Shown here piece by piece: positions 38,201 to 50,200 of a stretch of 64,000 nt of DNA (the stretch's first letter is position 1; each line of letters begins with the position of its first letter). Source of the DNA: Hermodice carunculata (Eukaryota > Annelida > Polychaeta > Eunicida > Amphinomidae); assembly GCA_964020975.1 (NCBI GenBank), contig OZ026623.1, positions 73,553,069 through 73,617,068 on the forward strand, in the 5' to 3' direction. The notes beneath the pieces are model-generated. The model saw only the letters and a list, made by a program, of their open reading frames with translations, had not been told where the DNA came from and did not search any database. Both the position numbers and the translations under genes were made by a program.

Positions 38201-41200
38201 GTTCACAAAAAAAGATCCCCCCTTTGTTAATGGCAGATTTCTATTTGAAGAATGAACTAGGCAAGGGCCTGACAGCAGTTTGAAAACAGCAAATAGTTCG
38301 ACCGGTTTCGGCACTAGTGGGCCATCATCAGGAACTGAAAAAAAAAAAAAAGATTTCTATTTGAGCCAGAAGAAAAAGCTATAGCGTTAAATAATTATTT
38401 CAGTCTGCCATGGAATATAGACAGCGAAACTGAGCCTGTCCAAGATTTGCCATTAAAAACAGATTTAACTTTAGGTCCCTTTGTTATTCTAAACGAAGAA
38501 GTCTTTAATGCACTGAAAAGATTAAAAATTTCAAAGTCTGGTGGTCCGGATAATCTTCTGAATAAATTTGTACGTCTGTTTGCTCGGACCATATATTGCA
38601 TATCCTGTACCGAAACTGTTTAATTTGTTGCTGTCAAAATCCTGTTTTTCCGATAACTGGAAAGAATCAAATGTAATTTGCCTATATAAGAAAGGTGAAG
38701 ATTTTCTCACTAAAAATTACAGGCCAGTATCTCTTCTTTGTTCCACAGCTAAAGTTTTCGAAAGCGTGATGTTTAGAAGACTAAATGGTATTAATCTCCT
38801 CACAGCATGTAATTCAGGTTGAAAAAAACTAGACCATGTAGACAGTACCGTGAATCAACTTATTCACATAGTGCACAAGACAAGCTCAGCCTTAGATAGA
38901 GGCATGGATGTTCGCTTAGTGTTTTTATATGTGTCAAAGGCTTTTGACAGAGTTTGGCATAGAGCTCTTATTTATAAGTTCAGTCAATATGGCATAACAG
39001 ATCCACTTCTATCGTGGATTAAATCGTATCTCACAGACAGGAAACAGAGAGTGGTATTGGATGGTGCATCGTCAAACTGGATAAGGATTGAGTCTGGGGT
39101 ACCCCGAGGTAGTGTTCTGGGACCTTTGTTATTGTTAGTGTTCTCAAATATGCTGCCCCTATTATTGATAGCTGTTCAGTTAAATGTAGCGCTATGTTGG
39201 AATCAGTTCAATAATTTAGTCGACGATATTTTGTGTAAAATTTACCTTTTTGCAGATGATATGTCGTTCATGGAAATTGTAGAAAATCCTGAAGTACATG
39301 CAAGTGCTATTAGTCTGAATGAAAATTTGTCGGTAGTTCAAGAGTGGGGTAAGAAATGGAAAATTGACTTCAATGCGGATAAAACAGAGAAATTGATCCT
39401 ATCAAAAAAACCTAAATAAACCATCCAAGGGTACAATTCATGGGTAAAACAGTTTACAGAGTACAAGAGCATAGACACCTGGGTCTTATCCTTACCCATA
39501 ATCTTTCATGGGATAGTCACATCAAAACAGTGTGTAATAAAGCAGCTGCACGCTTAGGGAGAATAAGAAATTGTATGTATAAATTACCTTTAAAAGCCCT
39601 TGAGAGTATATATATGTTTCATCTATTCGGCCGATTCTCAAATATGCTGCCCCTATTATTGATAGCTGTTCAGTTAAATGTAGCGCTATGTTGGAATCAG
39701 TTCAATACAGAGCTGCATTATTAGTTTTGGGTGCCATGAGAACCTCTGGTAAAATAAACATTCTTGATTGTCTTGGTTGGCCAACTCTCGCCGAAAGACG
39801 AAAGTACTTAAAATTGACACTTTATTTCAAGTTGGTGAATTCCATGTGTCCTCCCTTTATGAGAGATTTACTACTGGTTCAAAATGATGCAAGACATAAC
39901 TATCAACTGCGTAACGTATCGGACAGAACTTTAGTTATTTGTAGGAAAAAAGTATTTGCAAAGGGATTTATTTCTTCTACAACGCTACTTTGGAATTCTT
40001 TACCTCTAGGGGTTCGAAACACTCCATCTTTAACTTCTTTTAAATTTCACGTGAAAACCTTTTTGTTTCCACTCAGACGTGACTATCTTTGGTGGGGTCC
40101 GAGAAGGTTAAACATTCTGCTTAATCGTCTGCATGTAGATTTTAGTTTGTTGAATGCACATTTGTTCTCTAGTCAATTGGTGGAAACTCAAGCGTGCAGC
40201 TGTGGTCATAAATCTGAAACTACAATACACTACCTCTTACAGTGTCCACACTATGCAACACAAAGATAAACTCTTTGGGCACGGGTCAATGAAATTCTTG
40301 AAACAAACAATGTTCCTGGCACATTTGTAGATTATAGCAATAATGATAAAGTTAAATTGTGCTTATTCGATCACCCTAATTTATCCTATGCTTGTAACTG
40401 TAAAATTATTGAAGCTACTTCAGCCTTTATTCTTGAGACCAAGCGCTTTTCTAGGTTCCTACCGAACGATGATGACAGTGGTGAAGATACTGACTTAAAT
40501 GATATTTAATAACCTGTTTATCTTGGAATATATATGGTAACTTTATCTTGTAACTGTTTAAGTTTCTTGTATGTATATACTTGTATATTTTTTTTCCATG
40601 ATCAATTGTGTTGAATGTATATATGATGTAGTGTAATTGTTTGTACATGAGGAGAAGATGTTTATTAGTCTACCTGACTGTCTGCCTAATCCTCTATAAA
40701 CAAATAAAGTATATTACTACTACTACTACTACTACTCATGACCTTCAATAAATATGGTATAGACCCATATCTTTTACATGGATTGCGAAGCAGGCCAAGC
40801 CTATATAATCACTCTCCATGGCACAGATCGTGGTGTATACTTCCTACCTACATGTTTTGGTGGAGGAAACCGAAGGACTCGGAGAAAACCACCGTGCACA
40901 GTCAGAGTGGTAGGAACTCTTTCCACATGCTTCCCCGGCCGTGAATCGAACCCGGGCCGCAGAGGTGGAAGGCGAGCGTGTTGCAGCTCGGCCAACTGAA
41001 TAAATATGGTGCCATGCATTGTAATGGTTTTACCTCAATAAGCAGTGTGTTCTACTCACCTCAATAAATACAGAGTCATACAGTCGCCATAAGATTCCAA
41101 TGCTGCTCTGTGTCTCTGTGGTGTTGCTTAACCCCATGACATCATTACCTGTATCCAATAGGGACTGCAACGTTATGATAGTAAAGTCATAAAGTCATTG

Positions 41201-44200
41201 AAGTACTTTACCTTCCAGCACTCATGAGTAATAATGTTTAGTGTACATCCATATTTCAACCCTGACCAGTTATAAAGATAACACTGTAGTTCTAGACAAT
41301 CATGTGCTTCGTGTGATTTTGGTCTTTTTATGCTTTCCACAGGAGCGCCCTAGATTGCTATTGTTTCTGATGTGCTCTGATTGGGTGACGAGTGCCCACA
41401 AGAGAGAGCAGCAGTGAGTATGTTGAATGCTAAGGGGACAAGCTTTAACTCCCATATGCAAACTTAACCCTCTAAATAACTCTTTTAGTGCCAATCACAA
41501 CTAAAGTTGTTAGTCGAAATCATCATGAGGATTCCAGATTTGTGTTCCTCGTAAAAAGACCTCTCATTCAAGTACCAGCATGCCTATAGTTCCTGAGAGA
41601 CTAACCCAGGTAAACAGCTTCTCTTGGCGTGCATTGGGCGCCAAATGCACGCCGAGAGAAGCTACCAACTCAGTCAAAAAATTGGCACTGAAACAGATAA
41701 TTTACTTTGGAGTTGGCACTAAGGAAAAGTTTTTTTATCTTGGGCATCCTTTTCAAGCAGACCTGATTTGTAATTCAACTCCAAAAATGTCTTTGGTCAG
41801 CAGTAGATTTAAACACAAGTATATTGAAACAGACAACTTTTGAAATGTCTGCTGTTTTTGTCCACTGTGATCCGAAAGGATTCAAATGTACGTTTATCTC
41901 AAAGAGTGAACGGGAAACTCATTGAACTTCACTACATTTAAATTTAAATTAACTCTGAAGCACATCAAATTAACCAATTTAAGACCACTTTTTCACAAAA
42001 TTTCACACATGCATAAAATGGTCTAGAACCACAGTGTACACGCACAGGAAGCCCAGAAGCATGCAGAAGGGTTGTCATGCAGGCAAAAGCTCACCTCAAT
42101 AAAAGTGGCATCATAAAGCGACCAAATGTTCTCCATGGGTGATTTCTTGCCATAGGGCAGGCTGCCCTTTTTTGGGGGCATCAAGTTTGTGCTTATATTG
42201 AGCAGCAGCTGCATGCAGGAAAACAGTGAGAGAAAAAGAGTCTTTATCTGACAATCAATTCTGTGTTTTAATGTATAGTGACTGGAATTTTATATTTCAA
42301 AAGATTCCTCCTTAACTAACACTTATAAATTTCATAAATGAAATTCACATCATCCCCAGAGCTTAATACCAGGTCCAGGTCTTTTGCTAATTACCCTGAA
42401 CAACTAAGTTGACAATGTGATGCATGTAGAAACTCTACATTGATCAACGTGACAGGAAGATATACCAATAAGAAAGATCATCTTGATTCTCCGAAGCAGT
42501 TTTTGCCCCCATTTTCACCAAACCTTCCCCTTTTCTCTTCTACACCAACTGCAGTGCTTGTGATCGAGTGGTGAAACACACCTCGTTTGACCTTTAACTC
42601 ATTCCATACCAGTCCCTGATATTTACTTATATTTACCAAGATTTAAAATGACAATTCCATATTTAAATTCTTCATGAAAAGAGCTTTTGTTCAAGTACCA
42701 ACATGCCTATCGTCTTAAGTCAGCGGTTCTGGCACTGCCTGGCAAGTCATGCTGCAGCTGACGCAAGGGCAACTGCAGCATGACTTGCCAGGCAGTGCCA
42801 GAACCACTGACCAAGGCCTGTGACCATAGTATGGAATGAGTTAAACTGTGTTTCTGCTTCAGTGGGTGCAGTGCAAAGCTTCCAGTAAAGGCTCAACAAA
42901 GGGCAGGTGTTAAAACAAGAGAACCAAGATGGTCCTGCGTTCTGCTGGCAGGCAGCTGAAGCATTGCAACTGAATAGAACAACCTTCTGGTAAGTCTCAA
43001 GCTTCAGCCGTATTGATTTCAGTTTCTGTGTCATGGACTAATTACTTCAGCTTATGGTGACAGTCACTCAGACATACACATAACAGAAGCTGCGATGTAT
43101 ATAAACATTCAAGTCTCTCAATCTCGAATCAGAGGTGAAGCAGTCTCATGTTGAGCAAGGCAAGTCACAATTTTTCTATCATTATATCTGTGACCACACT
43201 TGATCACCTTGTGATGAAAAGTAACTTCAATATATGCAGTACATTTCCACAACCAGTACACAAAGTTCTTTTTATTTTCTCCTCACAGAGAATCTTCTCC
43301 CAGGCATAGCCTGTGTGCATATTTCTAGTGAAAATTTGCTTGACCTACCTACCTACCTACCTACCTACCTACCTACCTACCTACCTACCTACCAACCAAC
43401 CAACCTACCTACCTACCTACCTACCTACCTACCTACCTACATACCTCTATTTATCCATCCATCCATCCATCCATCCATCCATCCATCCATCCATCCATCC
43501 ATCTTATATGTATTCTGTATAGTAGTATCACAATGCATGCTTTTGATACATTGTGCTCACACATGTTTACTTTTTATGTTGCCCTAGCTTTATAATATGC
43601 ATACAGCCTCTTATAAAGGAGTGGGATAAAGCTCCCGTTCTTCAATGTGGAACACTTGTCCACTCACCTTTCAAGAACTCCCAGTTTTTTTGTTTTATCT
43701 TTACTTTTCCAAACACTCATATAAAACTATAAATATTTGGAAGCATCTTTAGACTTTGCATCCAATTGAATAAAGTATTTTTCTTGGAAATATATTCATC
43801 TCTGACAAAAACACAGAAGATTTTCATACCAGCGTATGTGATTCTGAGAAACTAAATTTTGTAACAGCTTTTGCGAAAAACTTTTAATTTGTTCAATCCA
43901 AAAATTCCTGAATATCAAGTTTAATTTTTTCCATGGACACTTCTCTCAAATATTAATAAAAGTTGAATGTATCTCTGTTTTTTAACTTTGTGTGTCAATA
44001 TGTCTGTTCAAAAAATAAAGTTTGTCAATTTTTTAACTTCAAAGTCCTGTAAAGTTGAAACTAGAAGATGCTTTCTAAAATGCAAAAAGCCCTGGAAAAT
44101 ATACTGAAAGTCATATTCAAAGAGTTTGAGACTGATAAAGATTTCTTTTCCCAAAAACTGTCACAAAGTTCAGTATCTCTGATGAAATTTGTTCAGGGAA

Positions 44201-47200
44201 GAAAAATCAAACATATCACCAGATATGAATATATTTCCAAGAAAATCATATTCATATATAAATATATCCTATAAAGACTATTATCTTTGTTCTGGGTTTT
44301 TCAAAAGCCAGAAGCATCTTGAAGTGAGTAGGCTAGTGTTCCTGTTTTAAGAAGGGGTACTTTACCCCCAACATGCTAAAGACTGTACCTTTGTAACAGG
44401 GCTAGCAAAAGATGGCCAAGACATGCTCTTTGCTGTCTGCCAGCTTCCTTTAGAGGAGTTGCAGAGGGCACCACTGGTAACAAGTATCTAGCTTCCTACA
44501 CGTAGAGCCACCTGGTGGGTAAACTAATCCGTCCCACTGATTGACTGCTGGTTGTAAGTGGAAGTGGTGTCACGTGTACATATATTAAATAGAATGTCAC
44601 CCTAATCTGATCACTAGAACAACATCATTTTACACACACACGCACGCACGCATTAATCCGTCCCACTGATTGACTGCTGGTTGTAACTGGAAGTGGTGTC
44701 ACGTGTACATATATTAAATAGAATGTCACCCTAATCTGATCACTAGAACAACATCATTTTACACACACACACACGCACGCACGCATGCACACACGCACAC
44801 ACACACACACACCTGACAGTAATGCCCATCACTATAATACATCACAAATTTTAAAGATTCCTTATCCCAGGTAATTTCATGCTAAACAGGAAACAGATCT
44901 GTACAATGATGTTCAAAATAAAAAGACAAAATTTTCTCCGATGAAATTAAAAAAGAAAAGAACAATTGTGTCCAAGTGGTCAAGATGATAAATCTAATAC
45001 TGAGTTTGTAAATGATATAGTCCTGCAACACACATTTGGCCATGTGTAATTTATCCAACTGGTCAAGTTCTGATTCTTGGAAAAAATCCAAAAGAAACTA
45101 ATGTGTAGTGAGGCACGGATGCAATAAGTGACTCACACCATTGTATATACATGTATTCCCATTTGACTTCATCAGCTTTAGCTTTTCCCTGGGTGCCCTG
45201 CAACAATTGGCTGCCTGCCAGTTGCTATATAGCATAACCAATTACTGGACAAAAGTACCCAATTGTACAATATGACAGAAAGCCTCCTATTGATCTTTAT
45301 AACTCATCCTTCACAAAAAAAAACCATCTTCATCCTACTAACACTCATGCCAAGCCATTAATACTCCAACATACTAGTTTCGTGGGGGAAGGAGGGGGTG
45401 GGGGGGGGGGGGAGTATGAGTATGCCTGGCATACAAATCTATCCTAACAACTCTGCTAACTATACAAAGCTGGCAGAGCTTTAAAACTGATTCTCTTCTG
45501 AAAGCCCAAGATTTCTGGACTTGTTTGGTTCTCACAGTATTATAATACAGTAAAACCTCCGTATGTGGGCACCTCTCCAAAGTGGGCACCTCCTTACAGT
45601 GGGCACTTTTCTTCAGTCCCGTTTCATTTTTCCTATTGACTACATTATAAAGCCACCTCTCTAAAGTGGGCACCTCCCTAATCTGGGCATTGGGCACCCT
45701 AAACATATACCAAAATCTGTTAAAGTGGGCACTATTTACTTTGTAAAAGTGTTATTTTTTGCATCAAGACTTGCCACCTTTCACTTCTAATTCTTCAAGT
45801 GTCATTTTTCTGTCTTTTCTCATTTATTTCATGTGGGATTAAGATACATGTATCTGTATACATGTATATATATAAATATACATGTACATGTAGATGTATA
45901 TGCATGCATGTGCCCTGCCTTATGTTTGTTGATCATCCACAGAACCCAAAATGGCTGACCCTCTGTAAAGTGGGCATTTTGCTCCGGTCCCAAGGGTGCC
46001 CACTTTACAGAAATTTTACTGTACACTGAAACGGTAATTTGCAACTAAATTTTAACTGTCACCAATATTTGGCAAAAAAAAATCTTGAAAAATTCATTTC
46101 AGTCATGGAAATTCAGCTCCATGTAACACTTTATGGTTTCCATCAGAAATAAATCAGTGGCCACATATAAATCAGAATTTGTGCCACGATTATGATCATT
46201 TAAAATCAGTACATGTATGATTGAGCTCCAGATAACTGGCAAAAAAAGTTTCCATAGTGAGAGAATGTCTATGTAATGAAGTAGCTCTGATGTCAACCAA
46301 CAAGAAACAAATTTAGATGAGGCATCATTCAATGTGAGACAAGAAAATAAATCACAGGTCATTGATGAAAAGCATATCATGTGCAACAGTTACCCAACCA
46401 AAAGAGAGAAGGCCAGAGGTCATTCAAAGCACAGAAATGTAGGTTGCAGGTCATTCAATACAAGATGAAAAATAGATTGAAGGATTCAACAAGAAAAGTG
46501 GCACAGTGGTCATTCAATAAAGATACAATGATTACACACATTAATGTACTGTCAGTAATCATTCAAATGAGTAAGGATACAATGATTACACACATTAACA
46601 TTGTGTCAGTAATCACTCAATAAGAATACACTGATTACACATATTAACAATATTTTAATATTTTATTAAGCCTCCAGTTATTGGAGAAATTAATGTTTCC
46701 AAGATACATCAGAATACACGTGTGTGTGCGTGTGTGTGTGTGCATGCGTGCATGTGTGTGTGTGGGTGGGTGTGTTTACAGCATATACAGTGAAGTAAAT
46801 GTTATTTATGCCCAAAATACTTAATTTATCTTCAATGAAATGTCAAAATTGAAAAAGTGCTACTGAGCAATGAATTTACATTTAACAAAAAAAGAAAAAA
46901 AAAAGAGCAATGCCCGAGATAGACAACTGTTTCAAAAAGCACACCAACCTGGAATTGCTTGATTTCCTGCAGCACCTGCTTTGATGTCAGCAGTTTACCC
47001 AGCATGTCCTGGTACTTAGGGCACTTGTCTACCCAGTACAGCCCCTGGAAAAAAAATTGTCAGTAAAATATTCACACAGAGGCTTCAGGTCTCTTCACAA
47101 ATACTTCTCTGCGGTTGTTTCTAGTATAATCCACATCCTACCACTGTGTTTGGCACCAATAATCACAGACACTTACAGTCTAAATTTAACCAAAAAATGT

Positions 47201-50200
47201 TAATATATATTTATCTATTGTTTGGCTTGATTTTAGTAGTATAACAGGCTTGTATAAATACCGTATCATAGGCCTAAAAGCTATAGTGCCGCAATATGAT
47301 GTATATCGGTACTCTTCCGGTGGTATCGGTACTCTTCCTGTTTCATCAGTAATTGTGCTGATGAGGAGTAAAACTTTCTGCAAATGTCGTTCTTATTTTT
47401 GCTTTGTGTATTGAACTGCACAAGTTGACCCAAACATGAGATAAAAATTTTATAGCATGCTTTGTAAACGATATGAAGTAATCAACTTGCACTGGATACC
47501 ATATAGCAGAACTCTTTCGCTTCGCTCACTCGTTCTGCTATATGGCATCCAGTGCTCGTGGATATACTTCATATCGTCAACAAAGCATGCTATAATCTAT
47601 AATATATATATATATATATTAGTCATAAAAGTTTTTTGAAAGATTTCAATAATTTCCACACTTATCATAAACAACCTTTAAACACTTCTGTTGCAAAGGC
47701 TCCACCCTCAGGAGGGGAATGGATCGAGGGAGAATCTCCCTCCCAGCATGTATTATTGAGAGGAAGGATGGGATGGAATGAAGCAACTGGAGAAGGGTTT
47801 GTGAGGGGCAGAGGCCCCTCCCAGGTAAGAAACTTCTGAAAATAAAATAGGTTGAAATAGCGCTTTCTGGTGCATATTTGGACTGAAACATGCAGCTTCA
47901 AAGAAAAGCGATGGCCCCCCCCCCCCTCCCCCGTGTGACCTTGGGCTCAAGGTACAAGGTAATCCATCTTTGAACTTGTCTGACACCTTGCGTAGGATTA
48001 AAATCATGTGAAATAAGAAAGGTCTATGTCAAAAACTTTTTAAGTTATCATGTGACAACCAAATTCACTAAAATGGCTTTGTGACCTTGGGATTTGGGTC
48101 AAGGTCACCCTTAATCATGCTTGTCTGAGACCTTATGCAAGATTATATCATGTGCAATATGAAAGGCATAGGTAAAAAACTTTTCAACTTATCGCATGAA
48201 AACCAAATTCGCTAAAATGGCTCTGTGATCATGGGATTTGGGTTGTGGTCACCTGTCTTCAAACTTGCCTGCCACCTTATGTAGGACAAAAACATGTACA
48301 ATATGGAAGGCCCATGTCAAAAACTTCAACTTATGGCATGAAAACCAAATTCATTAAAATGACTCTGTGACCTTGAAAATTGGGTCAAGGTCACCCATCT
48401 TTGTAAATGTTTGAGAGCTTACCTGGGACTATCATCACCTGCAATTTGAAAGCCCTATTTCACAAATTTGTTAAGTCATTGTGTGAAAACCAAATTCACA
48501 AAAATGGCTGTGTGACCTTGCAATTTGAGTCAAGGTTACCTATCTTTAAACTTATTCAAGATCTTATGTAGGACTATAAGCATGTGCAATCTGAAAGGTG
48601 TATGTCAAAAACCATTCAACTTATTGTGTAAAAACCAAATTCACTAAAATGGCTCTATGACCTTGGGAATTTGGTTAAGGTCACCCATCTTTGACCATGT
48701 CTGAGACCTTATGCAGGACTATAAGCATGTGCAATATGAAAGTCCTATGCCAAAAAACTTTTCAAGCTATTATGTGAAAACTGTCGGGATGCAGGCACAC
48801 ACAAACAACGTAATTGGTCTATGCCCGCTTCGGGCGTGGGGGGGTGAGGGGGGGGTGTTACATTGGCACATTATAAAGCAATATTGACAATGTATGACAG
48901 CAATTTGAAAAAGATTGATCAACTTTTTTAGTCACATTACATTTGGATTGAGCAGGAGAAAAAAATTGCTGAGTGGAAGAGTAGGAGGATTTACAATAAA
49001 TGGATACAAATGGGAAGTCTCCCATCCAAAACAGGAGAGTTGGAGCCTCTGTGATTGCACCTTGTGCCACATGGTCATATTTTGGTAAGTGGTACACCTC
49101 CTACACATCCATTACCATGGCAACATTTGCAGGTAACATTCACACTTACATCAGATATTAACAAGAATTATAGTTCGGACATGAACATACAGTAATTTAA
49201 AATAAGTGCATCAGCGTGACCCAGATACTTGACCTAGTGACCTAGTTTTGGTAGATGATACATCATTGGGTCTGAATCTACATTTGTGTAAAGTTTCACA
49301 GATTTGGTGCTGAAGTATAATAATCTTTTAGGAGAATTTTTCACTTATCGTGATTACTGTGGAGTATATATCTAATAATAATCTATTCCATTACTTATTT
49401 CCCTGGAAATGTAAAGAAAATTTGCATAAATTAACCCTTTTTGATGTTAAACTAGTATGGATTTGGCTGTCTCTCATTATATCTGTGAACAGAGTGAATA
49501 GAGGTCACTCATCCAAGACTGTAGGATGCACGCCTTCCCACACTCTCTCATCTCTTACCTTGCTTATGGTGATTTTGTCTGCAGGCCCACTTTGTAAAGG
49601 TATTGGCTGCCATTTAATCTTGGGATCCCACACCTGCTCCCCCTGTGGGGGGTACAACCCTGCCAGGACGAGCTGTCCACTCATCAGGGTACGGTCAGTG
49701 GCTGTGCTGAATGCTGCCACCTGGTGAGTGACATAAGAACCATGTGACAGTTACTATGAATTCCTGTTCCCTGTCCTTGTTTTTGCTTATAGTAAGGTCA
49801 ATAGTTTTTTTTTTTTTTTTTTTTTACTGCAGTGTGGGCACATATTGCACCCCACGTGCAATGAAGGCAGCTGTCAACTGAGTCTACAAATCCGCACTCC
49901 ATGAGCTAACAGATAGATGGCTGATTTTTTAATTTTGTGAATGAATGAATATTCTTGATAATTCTGGGCTGGCATTAGGAGTACGGCAAATATAGCCAGT
50001 TTGGCAAATGGAACCTCTTTTGCCAAATGTTGATTATGTTAGCCAAAACCATTAGCAAAATTTACATTTTCAAATCATACAACTGAACCTACATGATAGA
50101 TTAAAATACCATGAATATATGGATCAAAAGTTGAATAAATTACAAAATGTTCTTAGCCAATTTGGCTAAAGCTTACAAGGTTTGGTCAGTCAAATCACAC

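Larger units (their letters stand above)
37030..40736 (+). mobile_element. LINE with endonuclease and reverse transcriptase, (TAC)n tail, degraded
   Basis: Order of parts: an AP-endonuclease start ([10 protein letters not shown] near 37105, then [20 protein letters not shown] and [10 protein letters not shown]), an RT with NYRPVSLL (38717), [10 protein letters not shown] (38935), [12 protein letters not shown] (39096-39133) and [10 protein letters not shown] (39248), the thumb region ([19 protein letters not shown]), and a C-terminal domain with KYAAPIID and a [20 protein letters not shown] zinc-binding motif. It ends with AATAAAGTATATTACTACTA and seven or so TAC repeats in front of minisatellite sequence. 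Several frame changes and stops make it non-functional. It resembles jockey/CR1-group elements. It carries two internal rearrangements: a 102-base retroposed insert at 38249-38350 and a 73-base self-copy at 39141-39213. Confidence 0.9.
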
